From assembly GCF_018736105.1 (NCBI RefSeq), contig NZ_CP076135.1, positions 2,106,001-2,170,000 on the forward strand: 64,000 nt of DNA, given 5' to 3'. Under the pieces are notes generated by a model that saw only the letters and a program-made list of their open reading frames with translations, was not told the DNA's origin and did no database searches. Source of the stretch: Bradyrhizobium sediminis. GTDB taxonomy: Bacteria; Pseudomonadota; Alphaproteobacteria; Rhizobiales; Xanthobacteraceae. A program made the position numbers and the translations under genes. Shown here in pieces: positions 19,787-29,116 of this stretch. The first letter of the stretch is position 1. Each line of letters opens with the position of its first letter.

Positions 19787-20071
19787 CGGGACCCTTGGTC
19801 AGTTCGCAGCGCTTGGGGGCACCCGGACGGGCGCCGCCGAGACGTCTTGCGGGAATGTTGCGGCAAACCCAAGGCGCTTTTGCGCCAAAGGGGACTCGCT
19901 CTCTATCTAACCGAGCGGGGGCCATAAACCAATGGTCTGGCTCGCGATTTTGAACAGCAGAGCTAACGCCGACCCGCACTTTTCGGCGACGCCGGACGTT
20001 GTTGCTTGCGCCCTTGCGGCGCCAGCCCCTAGAAGGGCTGCAGCCCACACTCGCCGGAAATCTCGGGATTC

Positions 20072-20584
20072 ATGACAGCGCCTTTCAAGCCGCCCTCGGG
20101 CCAAGAGGGATTCTTTTGGAAAACCAAGACGTTGGAAGAGATGTCCAACGCCGAATGGGAAAGCCTGTGCGACGGCTGCGCGCGCTGCTGCCTGGAAAAG
20201 CTCGAGGACGAGGATACCGGCAAGATCTATTTCACCCACGTGTCCTGCCGTCTGCTGGATGCGGAGCTGTGCGCTTGCAAGGACTATGCGAACCGCTCCG
20301 ACAAGGTTCCGGACTGCGTCCGGCTCACGCCTGAGAACGTCCGTACCCTGAACTGGCTGCCGCCGAGCTGCGGCTACAAGCTCGTCGCCGAAGGCCGCGA
20401 TCTCTATTGGTGGCACCCGCTGATCTCGGGCGATCCCAATACCGTTCACGAGGCGGGCGTCTCGGTGCGCGGCCGGGTGCAGGGAACCGAGAACGAGATC
20501 GCCGACGAGGATCTCGAGGACCACATCGTGCAGTGGCCGGCGCTGCTGCCGAAACGGGCGCGATTGAAGAAGCGGCCGGCCTGA
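20072..20584 (+). CDS. YcgN-family cysteine-cluster protein
   Basis: A 170-residue cytoplasmic protein of the UPF0260/YcgN family. Its N-terminal cysteine cluster, [12 protein letters not shown], continues with [17 protein letters not shown] and a later CGYK, giving enough ligands for a zinc or Fe-S site. Conserved [16 protein letters not shown] and LYWWHPL are also visible. Function not established. It is divergent from the PBP1A gene, with about 285 bases between them. Confidence 0.92.
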   Translation: MTAPFKPPSGQEGFFWKTKTLEEMSNAEWESLCDGCARCCLEKLEDEDTGKIYFTHVSCRLLDAELCACKDYANRSDKVPDCVRLTPENVRTLNWLPPSCGYKLVAEGRDLYWWHPLISGDPNTVHEAGVSVRGRVQGTENEIADEDLEDHIVQWPALLPKRARLKKRPA

Positions 20585-20740
20585 GGCTGCTCTTCACTTA
20601 ATCTATCAAGCGAATGGGATGCCATCGACGCGGGATGCACCCATGCGCCTAACCCGCTGCCGCGGCTTGGATTTGCCGTCTAGATTGCAGGCGATTTCGC
20701 GATTCCGCGCCGCCACGCGCCCCCGATAACCAACGTCCGC

Positions 20741-22321
20741 ATGAACAAGTTCGAACGGCAGAGCCGTGACCCGGCTGACCAACAGACATTGCCCGAGGCG
20801 ATCGCCGAAGAGCTGTCGCATATCCCGACCGAGGTCATCGACATCAGCGACGCCCCGCCGATCGCGCCGCGCGCGCCGCTGACGCAAGGCGAAGTCCGCA
20901 CCATCCTGATGAGCCTGCTGCTGACGATGTTTCTGGCCGCCCTCGACCAGACCATCGTCGCCACCGCGCTGCCGACCATCGGCCGCCAGTTCCAAGACGT
21001 CTCCAGCCTGTCCTGGGTGATATCAGCCTACCTGCTGGCCGCCACCGCGGTGGCGCCGGTGTTCGGCACGCTGGCCGATATCTACGGCCGCCGCGCCATG
21101 ATCATCGCGGCGCTGAGCCTGTTCGTCGCGGGCTCGATCCTGTGTGCGGTGGCGCCGAACATGCCGGTCCTGATTCTCGCGCGCGGCCTGCAGGGGCTCG
21201 GCGGCGGCGGCATCATGCCGATCGTCCAGACCGTGATTTCCGACGTGGTGACGCCGCGTGAACGCGGCCAGTACCAGGCCTATTTCAGCGGCGTATGGGT
21301 CGTCGGCGGCATCGGTGGGCCCATCCTCGGCGGGGTGTTCGCCGAGCACCTGCACTGGTCGATGATCTTCTGGATCAACGTGCCGCTCGCGCTCGGAGCG
21401 CTGGCGCTGCTGCTGCCGAAGATGGGCAGGATCCCGGTGTTTCACCGCAGGCGCAAGGTCGACTGGCTCGGCGGCGTGCTGCTGATGGCCTCCGCCGTCG
21501 TGTTCATGCTGGTGCTGACATGGGGCGGCAACCGCTATCTCTGGCTGTCGCCTGTCATCATGGCGATGATCGGCGCCTCGGTCGCGCTCGCGCTGGCGTT
21601 CGTGTGGCATGCCCGGAATGCCGAGGAGCCGTTCCTGCCGCTGCCGCTGATGGGGGGAACGGTGGTGCCCTACGCCATGGTGGCCGGCAGCTGCGCGATG
21701 GGCGCGATGCTGGGGCTGACGGTGAATCTGCCGCTGTATTACGAGGTGGTCTATCGTCTCAGCGCCAGCGAGGCCGGACTTTCGCTGATTCCGCTGGCGG
21801 CGGTTTCGACCGTCGGCGCCGCGATCGCGGGCCGAACCATGGCCCGCGCCCGGCACTACAAGCGGGTGGCGATCGTCGGAACCTCGATTGCCGCGCTTTG
21901 CGGAGCTGCGCTGGCGCTCACCACGCTGCCGCTGTGGGGCCTGCTGGCGCTGCTGTCGATGTTCGCGCTCGGCCTCGGCACCACCTTTCCGGTCAGCGTG
22001 GTATCGATCCAGAATTCGGTGGTGCGATCGCAGGTCGGCACCGCTACCGGAGCCATGAATTTCTTTCGCGCGCTGATGGCGTCTTTCACAGTGGCGGCGT
22101 TCACCGCGATCCTGCTGATGGCGCTCGGTGCGGATATTTCGCTCGGCGGCGAGCATCGCGGCCCGGTGAATTCGATTCTCGCCTCCGACATGGTCACGGC
22201 ATTCCGCTATGTGTTCGGCGCCGCCACGGCACTGATGGCTTGTGCCGCGCTGTGCATGATCCTGATGGAAGAGAAGCCGCTGGCCGGTCCGGCCTCGGTG
22301 CCGGCCGAGATGGCGGAGTAG
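20741..22321 (+). CDS. MFS drug-efflux transporter, DHA2 (EmrB/QacA) type
   Basis: A 526-residue inner-membrane H+ antiporter with 14 predicted helices. Motif D1 is visible at LAALDQTIVATALPTIGRQF, motif A at GTLADIYGRRAMII and motif C at GGIGGPILGGVFAEH, all diagnostic of the DHA2 family. An acidic N-terminal cytoplasmic extension of about 50 residues precedes helix 1. There is no adjacent membrane-fusion protein or TetR/MarR regulator, so substrate and regulation are open. No clear ribosome binding site precedes the ATG. Confidence 0.92.
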   Translation: MNKFERQSRDPADQQTLPEAIAEELSHIPTEVIDISDAPPIAPRAPLTQGEVRTILMSLLLTMFLAALDQTIVATALPTIGRQFQDVSSLSWVISAYLLAATAVAPVFGTLADIYGRRAMIIAALSLFVAGSILCAVAPNMPVLILARGLQGLGGGGIMPIVQTVISDVVTPRERGQYQAYFSGVWVVGGIGGPILGGVFAEHLHWSMIFWINVPLALGALALLLPKMGRIPVFHRRRKVDWLGGVLLMASAVVFMLVLTWGGNRYLWLSPVIMAMIGASVALALAFVWHARNAEEPFLPLPLMGGTVVPYAMVAGSCAMGAMLGLTVNLPLYYEVVYRLSASEAGLSLIPLAAVSTVGAAIAGRTMARARHYKRVAIVGTSIAALCGAALALTTLPLWGLLALLSMFALGLGTTFPVSVVSIQNSVVRSQVGTATGAMNFFRALMASFTVAAFTAILLMALGADISLGGEHRGPVNSILASDMVTAFRYVFGAATALMACAALCMILMEEKPLAGPASVPAEMAE

Positions 22322-22407
22322 GGCGCCGGGAGTTGCGCCTCCGCTGCCCTGATGGGCACAGGCTATCCACGGGCCGTGATTTGATCTAACAGCGGCGCCA
22401 GTAACCA

Positions 22408-22534
22408 GAGCGTTTTCAAGCGAAAGCCTGCCCCGGACTTGATCCGGGGTGGATACCGGTTCGCATGAAGAAAACGCGTCAAAACAAAAAGATAGAGCCC
22501 CGTTCCGATTCAATCGGAACGGAAAAGGCTCTAG
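22408..22534. repeat. Composite intergenic repeat
   Basis: It begins GAGCGTTTTC and runs through CCCCGGACTTGATCCGGGG (a 7-bp hairpin, CCCCGGA/TCCGGGG) and GAAAACGCGTCAAAACAAAAA. It ends in a perfect inverted repeat, GTTCCGATT C AATCGGAAC (22502-22520). These words are ones I recall as scattered between genes in Bradyrhizobium. It ends about 20 bases before a small gene. Confidence 0.65.
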
Positions 22535-22555
22535 CAATCCGACAAGGAGCCGGCC

Positions 22556-22777
22556 ATGAGCAAACCCTCCATCGAACAGACACGGATGGGCAGCGAAGGC
22601 ATCGCCTTCTGCATCGCGCGGACCCTGATCGAGCGCGATCCGTCGCTGAAGGCGCCGCTGCGGGCCAACTTGCGCAAGATGTGGGAACTGCTGGAGGGCC
22701 GCGAAGACCACGCCGCCGCCGACATGGTCGACACCATGATCAAGGCGCTCAACGATCCCGCGTTCTTCAAGCCGTAG
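22556..22777 (+). CDS. Small cytoplasmic protein of unknown function
   Basis: A 73-residue protein with no signal or membrane segment. It is mostly helical and of mixed charge: IAFCIARTLIERDPSLKAPL, then DMVDTMIKALNDPAFFKP. The ATG follows an AAGGAG site (22541-22546), a strong reason to believe it is translated. I recall similar small proteins in Bradyrhizobium but no function. It sits between two intergenic repeats. Confidence 0.7.
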   Translation: MSKPSIEQTRMGSEGIAFCIARTLIERDPSLKAPLRANLRKMWELLEGREDHAAADMVDTMIKALNDPAFFKP

Positions 22778-22857
22778 GTTTCGTTCCGGCAGCGCGTCCC
22801 GGCATGGCTAGTATAGAGCGTCTTCCAGCTTGCCCGAACCAGTACGCTTCTCGCGGG

Positions 22858-22962
22858 GCCTCATGGTTCGAGACGCGCGAAGACGCGCTCCTCACCATGA
22901 GGGACTGAGACCTCATCCTGAGGAGCATCGCGAAGCGATGCGTCTCGAAGGATGGAGCATCC
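22858..22962. repeat. Inverted intergenic repeat (CCTCATCCTGAGGAGC family), copy 1
   Basis: Two nested hairpins. CCTCATGGT and ACCATGAGG pair across 22859-22902. The second part, CCTCATCCTGAGGAGC to GCGTCTCGAAGGATG, spans 22911-22955. A related copy in inverted arrangement lies at 38629-38724. It separates the small gene from the ThDP enzyme stop. Confidence 0.75.
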
Positions 22963-22973
22963 GAAGTGGAAAA

Positions 22974-24608
22974 CTAGGTTCCCGGCCGCGAAACCTCGGT
23001 CTCCTTCGAGGTGATGAATTCCAGCAGCACCGGGATGCCTTCCTTGGTCTTGGCGATGCCGCGCTGGATGGCGGGGATGATGTCTTCGGGCCGGGTCACC
23101 CGCTCGCCATAGCCGCCGAAGGCGCGCGCCATCGCGGCATAGTCGCCGGAAATATCGGTCGAGCGATATTTTTCGGTCGAGATCGGCATCACCTTCAGCT
23201 CGATCGCCATGCTGAAATTGTTCAACAGGATCGACATGATCGGAATCCGCTCGCGCACCGCGGTCTCGAAATCCATGCCGGTGAAGCCGATCGCGGCATC
23301 GCCCCAGACGTTGATGCAGAGCTTGTCGGGTTTTGCCAGTTTGGCGCCCATCGCAAGGCCCAGTCCGTAACCGAGCTGGGTGGTCTTGCCCCAGCCGAGA
23401 TAGGTCAGCGGCTCGACCGTTTTCCAGAACGGCGACAGCTGGTCGCGCGGGCTGCCGGCGTCATGGGTGACGATGGTGTTCTTGATGTCGACGGTGTGCT
23501 GCAGGTCCCACAATACTCGGTAGGGGTTCAGTGGGGCGTCGTTATGGGTCAGCTTCGGCATCCATTTGGCCAGCCACTCCTTGTGTGAAGCGGCAATTTC
23601 GCCTGCAACAGCAGTGGCATCGCGGTCGGTCTTGATGCTCTTGTTGATCTCGTTCAGCAAATCGTCGAGCACCAGGCCGGCGTCGCCGACCAGGCCGATT
23701 TTGGCCTCGACATCCTTGTTAAGATGCGCCGGGTCCAGCGTTGAATGGATGATGGTTTTGCCCTTGGGCATGGCGATGCCGAAATTCGTCTCGGTGAATG
23801 AGCAGCCGATGCCGAAGATCACGTCGGCCTCGGCGAGGAACTTCGGCACCGCGCGCGGCACGGCCAGGCCGCCGGAGCCCAGCGACAACGGATGCGTTTC
23901 CGGGAACGACGACTTGCCGCCGAGGCTGGTGGTGACGGGGATGGCGAGCCGTTCCGCCAGCCGCTTCAGTTGCGGCCAGGCCCGGGCGTAATGCACGCCC
24001 TGGCCGGCATAGATCACCGGCCGCCTGGCCGCGATCAACAGCGCGGCGGCTTCCCTGACATGCACGGGGTCGGCGCCGTAGCGGGTGCGCAGCACCGGCG
24101 TATAGTTCAAGGGCTCCGGCACCTCCTCGTTCCACATGTCCGAGGGGATTTCCACGATGACCGGGCCGCCGCGGCCGTTTTTCAGCTTGGTAAAGGCGCG
24201 GCGGAAAATGTTGCAGACTTCCGCGGCGATGTTGATCGGCTCGGCCGACTTCGCGAACGCCCGCATCGCCTGGCTGGAATTGAAGTTCGGCTCGATGTTC
24301 GCGATCCGCCGCGCATAGCCCATCGGCAAGACCAGCACCGGGACGGATTCGCCGTAACATTGCGCCACCCCGCCCATGGCGTTCTCCGCGCCGGGGCCGT
24401 GCTGCATGCAGAAGGCGCCGATCGTCTGCCCCGAGGTGACCCGCGAGATCGCGTCCGCCATGTGGATCCCGACGCGCTCCTGCCGCACCATGACGGGGCG
24501 GATGTCGGCATTGGCGGCGTGTTCGATCAGGTGATTGACGGGATAGCCGCAGAGGATCTCGATCCCCTCGCGCTTCATGATTTCCGCGATGGCGGTGCCG
24601 AGCTTCAT
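22974..24608 (-). CDS. Thiamine-diphosphate-dependent enzyme, acetolactate-synthase-like
   Basis: A 544-residue enzyme of the ThDP-dependent decarboxylase/acetolactate synthase superfamily. The N-terminal Pyr domain carries the activating Glu44 in MVRQERVGIHMADA. A central Rossmann-like domain follows (about 190-330). The C-terminal PP domain carries the metal/diphosphate motif WGDAAIGFTG ending in LNNFSMAI, where the classical GDG-N motif reads GDA-NN. All parts are present, so it should be active. There is no regulatory subunit gene, and it differs from housekeeping IlvB, so a different 2-oxo acid substrate is likely. It ends within a few bases of an intergenic repeat. No operon partner is evident. 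Confidence 0.85.
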   Translation of the reverse strand: MKLGTAIAEIMKREGIEILCGYPVNHLIEHAANADIRPVMVRQERVGIHMADAISRVTSGQTIGAFCMQHGPGAENAMGGVAQCYGESVPVLVLPMGYARRIANIEPNFNSSQAMRAFAKSAEPINIAAEVCNIFRRAFTKLKNGRGGPVIVEIPSDMWNEEVPEPLNYTPVLRTRYGADPVHVREAAALLIAARRPVIYAGQGVHYARAWPQLKRLAERLAIPVTTSLGGKSSFPETHPLSLGSGGLAVPRAVPKFLAEADVIFGIGCSFTETNFGIAMPKGKTIIHSTLDPAHLNKDVEAKIGLVGDAGLVLDDLLNEINKSIKTDRDATAVAGEIAASHKEWLAKWMPKLTHNDAPLNPYRVLWDLQHTVDIKNTIVTHDAGSPRDQLSPFWKTVEPLTYLGWGKTTQLGYGLGLAMGAKLAKPDKLCINVWGDAAIGFTGMDFETAVRERIPIMSILLNNFSMAIELKVMPISTEKYRSTDISGDYAAMARAFGGYGERVTRPEDIIPAIQRGIAKTKEGIPVLLEFITSKETEVSRPGT

Positions 24609-24740
24609 GCCGTTCTCTCCCCAGGTTGGCCGATGTTGAGAGCTCGGCCTGTGGGAGCCAGTTGGAACAGGAATCGTTCATCCGGTAAAGCGCGGGGCGC
24701 CGCCATCCGGCGAAGCTCTGATATGCGTCCCCGAAGGCAG

Positions 24741-24766
24741 CCGGCCGCGCTTTGCGGCGCGGCCGG
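24741..24766 (-). terminator. GC-rich hairpin after the beta-CASP gene
   Basis: CCGGCCGCGC and GGCGCGGCCGG pair to form a strong stem immediately downstream of the nuclease stop. No T-run follows on the minus strand, so this may be a Rho-dependent end or an RNA 3' stabiliser rather than a true intrinsic terminator. Confidence 0.35.
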
Positions 24767-24768
24767 GT

Positions 24769-26367
24769 TCAACCGGCTTCTTCGAGGGCCCGTTTCAGGC
24801 GCCGGATGATGACGCCGCGGGCGCGGTCGTCGGCGGCCGCATGGATCCGATCGTTGATGTCGAGCACGAGCTTCGACATGTCGTTGTGCCAATCGAGATG
24901 CGTCACCGCTTCAGGCGCGAGCCGGCGTCGGCGCGACACGTCCATGAGAGCGGGCTCAGGCGTCGAGAGCTCGTAGATGTCGTCGAGCACCGGCTGGAAG
25001 AGTTTGGCCGCCGGCACGATCCGCTCCGAGATGCGCTCGGCCATGCCTGCTATCGCTTCCTCCTCGCCGTGAACGAGAAACACACCCCGCCGAATCGGGC
25101 GGCGCGCCGCGATCCATCGCGCAATCTCGGCGCCATCGGCATGACCCGAATAGTCATCGATCATGCGGATGCGGGCCGCCACCTTGATCTCGTCGCCCTG
25201 GATCCGGACGGCCTTGGCGCCGTCCTGGAGAAACCGGCCCAGCGTGCCATTGGCCTGAAAGCCGACCAGCAGCACGGTGGCCCGGCTGGTCCACAGCCAG
25301 CGCTTGAGGTGATGTCGAATACGGCCGGCGTCGCACATGCCGCTCGCCGCGATGATGATATGAAAGCCGGTCAGTTTCGCGATCGCCTTGCTTTCGTCGA
25401 CGGTCTCGGTGAACCGCAGATGTTGCGAGTTGAACAGGCGATTGACGTCGATATTCGGATCGAGGCTTTCGGCGTGCTCCCGGAAAACTTCCGTCGCATG
25501 AATCGCCAGCGGCGAATCGAGAAAGATCGGCGCCGCCGGGATGTCGCCGCGCTCCATCAGGTCGACCAGATCGACGATCAATTCCTGGGTGCGTTCGACG
25601 GCAAAGGCGGGGATCAGCAGGGCCCCCTTGGCCGCTGCCGCGTCGCGGACTTCGGAGGCCAGGCGCTGGCGGCGTTCTTCCGGCGTGGTCTTTGCGCGAA
25701 TCCGGTCGCCGTAAGTGGACTCCGAGATCACGTAGTCGAAGCCCGTCGGCGCCTTGGGATCGGGCTGCAGCAGTTTCGCATCGGGGCCGATATCGCCCGA
25801 CGCGAGCAGGCGCAGCGGTTGTCCCCCTGAGCCCGCGCCGTCGAACTCGATTTCGATCGAGGCCGAGCCGAGCAGGTGCCCGGCGTTCCAATAGCGCGCG
25901 CGCACGCCCGGCATCACGCCGGTCCACGTCTCATACTCCACCGGCTGGAACGATTGCAGCGAGGCCTTTGCATCGGCCTCGGTATAGATCGGACTGACCT
26001 CGGGCCGCCCGCGCGCCGCGTTGCGCCGGTTGAGGGCCGCGACCTCCGATTCCTGAATGCCTCCGGAATCCGGCAACATCCAGGAACACAGGTCGATGGT
26101 TCCGCGCGTCGCCAGAATCCTGCCGCCAAAGCCTTCGCGCACCAGCTTCGGCAACAGCCCGCTGTGGTCGATGTGCGCATGCGTCAGCAGCACGGCATCG
26201 ATGTCGGCGGGCCGGAACGGGAAGGGGTTGTAATTCAGCTCCTTCAGCGTCTTCTGACCCTGGAACAAGCCGCAATCGATCAGAAAGCGTCCGGACGGAG
26301 CTTCGACGAGGTAGCACGAACCGGTCACGGTGCGCGCCGCACCGCAAAATCGAACGGTCATGGTCAT
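24769..26367 (-). CDS. Beta-CASP metallo-beta-lactamase-fold RNase
   Basis: A 532-residue hydrolase of the MBL fold, RNA-processing beta-CASP group. The metal motif HAHIDHSG has His63, His65, Asp67 and His68. Downstream ligands appear in AGHLLGSASIEIEF and LASGDIG. The beta-CASP insert starts near STYGDRIRA and includes PAFAVERTQELI. The C-terminal RMMBL motif is DYSGHADGAEI, with FLVHGEEEA. This arrangement is that of CPSF73-like/YSH1 bacterial RNases. Its ATG overlaps the stop of the PRPP synthetase gene (ATGA), so it is the last gene of a coupled three-gene operon. RNA cleavage is inferred from the family. Confidence 0.9.
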   Translation of the reverse strand: MTMTVRFCGAARTVTGSCYLVEAPSGRFLIDCGLFQGQKTLKELNYNPFPFRPADIDAVLLTHAHIDHSGLLPKLVREGFGGRILATRGTIDLCSWMLPDSGGIQESEVAALNRRNAARGRPEVSPIYTEADAKASLQSFQPVEYETWTGVMPGVRARYWNAGHLLGSASIEIEFDGAGSGGQPLRLLASGDIGPDAKLLQPDPKAPTGFDYVISESTYGDRIRAKTTPEERRQRLASEVRDAAAAKGALLIPAFAVERTQELIVDLVDLMERGDIPAAPIFLDSPLAIHATEVFREHAESLDPNIDVNRLFNSQHLRFTETVDESKAIAKLTGFHIIIAASGMCDAGRIRHHLKRWLWTSRATVLLVGFQANGTLGRFLQDGAKAVRIQGDEIKVAARIRMIDDYSGHADGAEIARWIAARRPIRRGVFLVHGEEEAIAGMAERISERIVPAAKLFQPVLDDIYELSTPEPALMDVSRRRRLAPEAVTHLDWHNDMSKLVLDINDRIHAAADDRARGVIIRRLKRALEEAG

Positions 26368-27284
26368 GGGGTCTCCTCCGGGATACTTTCGCCATCGATC
26401 TCGCCGCGCAAGGCGGCGGCAAGGATGTCATCGAGCGGAATCGCGTTGCTGGGGTGCGGCACGCTCGATGTCGAGCGGACGGAACGGATGCCGGCGGCGG
26501 CAAACCCGGCCGCCATGTCCGGCGGAAACAAGGCGTGAGTGATAACGGCATCGATCGCCGTCGCGCCGGCGTCCTTGAGCGCCCTGGCGCAGGCGGTCAA
26601 GGTGCCTCCTGACGAGACGATATCGTCCACCAGAAGAGCCGGCCGGCCGGCGAGCAGAGCGGCTTCGGCAAAGCTGATTTCGACCGATCGATCGCCGCGG
26701 CGAATTTTCTGCGCCACCGTGTATGCGAGCCCAAGCCGGCTGGCGAGATCGCTCACCCAGGGGCGCGACTCCGCGTCGGGACCGATCACCACCGTTGCGG
26801 GGTCGACTCCGGATTTGCGCAGCGCGTCCGCAATGGCCGGCATGGCCGAGAGGTCTTCGGCCTCGATGCCGGGAAACACCGCTTTGATATCGTGGGTGCG
26901 ATGAAGATGGGCATCCACCGTGATGACGCGGTCCACGGTTGCGGCGAAGAGCCGGCCGACAGCCTTCTGGCTGATCGCTTCGCCCTCGTGAAAGGCGGCA
27001 TCCTGGCGCATGTAACAGAGGTATGGCGCCAGCAGCACGAGCCGGCTGGCGCCGGCGCGCCGCAGCGCTTCGGCGGCGAACAGGATGGCGATGAGCTTGT
27101 CGTTCGGCTGGTCGAGCGAAGCATAGAGGATCGTGGTCGACGCGGCCGGGCCGACCGTCACGCGGATTTCCCCGTCGGGAAAGCGATGCAACGCGATTTC
27201 CTGCCACGACAGGCCAAGCAGCGCCGCCAGCCGTTTGGCATCGCCGGCGCCGGTTGGCAGGCTCTGGATGACGATCTTGCTCAC
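26364..27284 (-). CDS. Ribose-phosphate pyrophosphokinase (PRPP synthetase)-like
   Basis: A 306-residue enzyme of the PRPP synthetase family (ribose 5-phosphate + ATP to PRPP + AMP). It shows the N-terminal [30 protein letters not shown], the divalent-metal segment [11 protein letters not shown], a flexible loop containing RRGDRSVEI, and the PRPP-binding loop [13 protein letters not shown]. It is shorter and more diverged than housekeeping Prs (about 315) and is probably a second copy. It overlaps the phosphorylase upstream and the nuclease downstream by 4 bases each. Within this operon it may link phosphorylase products to PRPP, or run in reverse to make ATP from PRPP and AMP. That role is inference. 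Confidence 0.88.
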   Translation of the reverse strand: MSKIVIQSLPTGAGDAKRLAALLGLSWQEIALHRFPDGEIRVTVGPAASTTILYASLDQPNDKLIAILFAAEALRRAGASRLVLLAPYLCYMRQDAAFHEGEAISQKAVGRLFAATVDRVITVDAHLHRTHDIKAVFPGIEAEDLSAMPAIADALRKSGVDPATVVIGPDAESRPWVSDLASRLGLAYTVAQKIRRGDRSVEISFAEAALLAGRPALLVDDIVSSGGTLTACARALKDAGATAIDAVITHALFPPDMAAGFAAAGIRSVRSTSSVPHPSNAIPLDDILAAALRGEIDGESIPEETP

Positions 27285-28825
27285 GGCGCCGTCTTGTTGC
27301 GGGGCGTTGTCGCGTTTTCGATCGTGTAGGCGGAATTGCTCTTCGCGCCGGCTGCGGTGAGATCGCGCTCCGACTTGTCAAAGGCATAGACGCGATAGAG
27401 CGGCTCGCCGCTTTCGACGCGGTCGCCGATCTTCTTGAACAGCCTGATGCCGGCCCCCTGGTCGAGCGGCGCGCCGGCGATCCGCGCCAGCCGGTTCAAC
27501 TGCAGGCAATCGATGCCGGAGACGAAGCCGTCGCTTGCGGCCATCACGTCGAAGGTCAGCGTTCCCAATTCGGCGCGGCAGTCCGATCGACCCTGCGCAT
27601 CGATGATCTTCTGCATCTGCCTGAGCGCCGCTCCGCTATCGAGCAACTCGCGGGCCCTGATGTAACCGGTGCCGCCACGCAGATTCGGATCGTATTCCAA
27701 CAGATGAGCCGCGAGCCGAAGCGACTTCTCGCGCAAATCCTGTGGCGCGGCGGGATCGTTGGCCAGAACGGCCATCACGTCCTGGGCTTCGAGCACCGGA
27801 CCGATGCCGTAGCCGATCGGCTGGCTGCCGTCGGTCGTGATTACCTCCACCGATATGCCGAAGCGATCGCCGACGAATTCGAACAGTTTGCGCAGCCGCA
27901 TCGCCTCGATGCCGCTGGTGAGCTTGGCGGTCGGGCCAACCGGCAGATCGATCAGGAGGTGGGTCGAACCCGCCGCGAGTTTTTTCGACATGATCGAGGC
28001 GACCATCTGCTCGCGCGTATCGAGGCTGAGCGGCCGCTCCACCGAAATCAGGATATCGTCGGCCGGCGAGAGGTTGACGTGTCCGCCCCAGATCAGACAG
28101 CCATTGCAGGCTTCGACGATCGCCTTCATCTCGTCGGCGCCCACATTGACCCTGGCCAGTACTTCCATCGTGTCCGCCGTGCCTGCCGGAGACGTAATGG
28201 CCCGAGAGGAAGTCTTCGGAATCGTGAGCCCATGCGCCGCCACGATCGGCACCACGATCATGGAAGTCCGGTTGCCCGGGATTCCGCCGATACAATGCTT
28301 GTCGACGACGATCGGGTTGGCCCACTTCAGCTGCGTTCCCGCCTGAGCCATCGCGCCGGTGAGGGCGAGCAGCTCATCACTGGTCATGAAACTGGCGGAA
28401 GAGATCAGGAACGCGGCGATCTCCATGTCGGAATACCGATAATGGATCAGGTCGTTGATGATCGCACCTATTTCCGAAGCGCTCAGGGTCTGACCCCGGA
28501 TCTTGGCGCGCACGGCTTCGAGACTTTCCGGCGGCACAGCCGGGGTGACCGTCGCCAGACTGCCGGATGGTTCGGCGAAACGCCGGAAGGCCGGCTCGGA
28601 GAGGCCGATCTCGTCGGGGCCGACCAGGCTGTCGTCATCGGTGATGAGCAGCGTGGCCAGCAACACCCTGGAATTGCGGCGCAGTTCGACCCGGCTGAAG
28701 CCCCGGAAGATTTCCGGACGCAACGCCTTCGACTGCCGCGAAATGACCACGACGTTCTCGCGTCCGGTATCGAGATTGACGCGCCGGATCTTCAGAGGGG
28801 GCCTTGATGTGTCGACGGAGTTCAT
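27281..28825 (-). CDS. AMP phosphorylase / thymidine phosphorylase family protein
   Basis: A 514-residue nucleoside or nucleotide phosphorylase. An N-terminal domain of about 90 residues precedes the DeoA-like core. That extension is typical of archaeal AMP phosphorylase and absent from plain thymidine phosphorylases (about 440). The phosphate/substrate loop reads [17 protein letters not shown], followed by [20 protein letters not shown], very like AMP phosphorylase (IGGVPGNKTT there). The probable reaction is NMP + phosphate to base + ribose 1,5-bisphosphate; thymidine phosphorolysis is the alternative. It leads an operon with PRPP synthetase and a beta-CASP RNase. A FixK/FNR-type box lies 72 bases upstream. 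Confidence 0.85.
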   Translation of the reverse strand: MNSVDTSRPPLKIRRVNLDTGRENVVVISRQSKALRPEIFRGFSRVELRRNSRVLLATLLITDDDSLVGPDEIGLSEPAFRRFAEPSGSLATVTPAVPPESLEAVRAKIRGQTLSASEIGAIINDLIHYRYSDMEIAAFLISSASFMTSDELLALTGAMAQAGTQLKWANPIVVDKHCIGGIPGNRTSMIVVPIVAAHGLTIPKTSSRAITSPAGTADTMEVLARVNVGADEMKAIVEACNGCLIWGGHVNLSPADDILISVERPLSLDTREQMVASIMSKKLAAGSTHLLIDLPVGPTAKLTSGIEAMRLRKLFEFVGDRFGISVEVITTDGSQPIGYGIGPVLEAQDVMAVLANDPAAPQDLREKSLRLAAHLLEYDPNLRGGTGYIRARELLDSGAALRQMQKIIDAQGRSDCRAELGTLTFDVMAASDGFVSGIDCLQLNRLARIAGAPLDQGAGIRLFKKIGDRVESGEPLYRVYAFDKSERDLTAAGAKSNSAYTIENATTPRNKTAP

Positions 28826-28896
28826 TTGCCAAAGCCGGTGGGTAGGAGCATCGGGACCACATAAACATAACTGAGAGCAAAATTGAGCGAATTCGT

Positions 28897-28910
28897 TTGA
28901 CTCAAATCAT
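28897..28910 (-). promoter_or_regulatory. FNR/FixK-type box upstream of the phosphorylase operon
   Basis: Read on the minus strand, ATGATTTGAGTCAA matches TTGAT-N4-GTCAA with one mismatch (first T to A). It is centred about 78 bases before the phosphorylase start. A class II position (centre at -41.5) would put the transcript start near 28862 and leave a leader of about 37 bases, which is reasonable. Suggests activation at low oxygen by FixK2 or a relative. Confidence 0.5.
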
Positions 28911-29116
28911 CATTATAGTCCCAGGGGAATGAGGCGAGCGAGGAATTCGCGACCCGCGCGATCCGGAAATCTCGCCAGGCATGCGGAAAGCCGCCATCCG
29001 CCCTTAATCGTTCGTTCAGCGTATTCCGCAACAGCCCATCAACCAATCCCGTCTAGTTCTTGCAACCTTGGGCACTGCGCGGGAGAATCCCGCGGCGCGT
29101 CGACAGGAGTTTTTGA

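Noticed and set aside
17828..19927. A 699-codon plus-strand frame opposite PBP1A
   Set aside because: Shadow of a gene with all PBP1A motifs; no domain of its own.
21023..22711. A 562-codon minus-strand frame opposite the EmrB-type transporter
   Set aside because: Composition (His/Arg/Gln-rich) and perfect overlap with a well-supported gene show it is a shadow.
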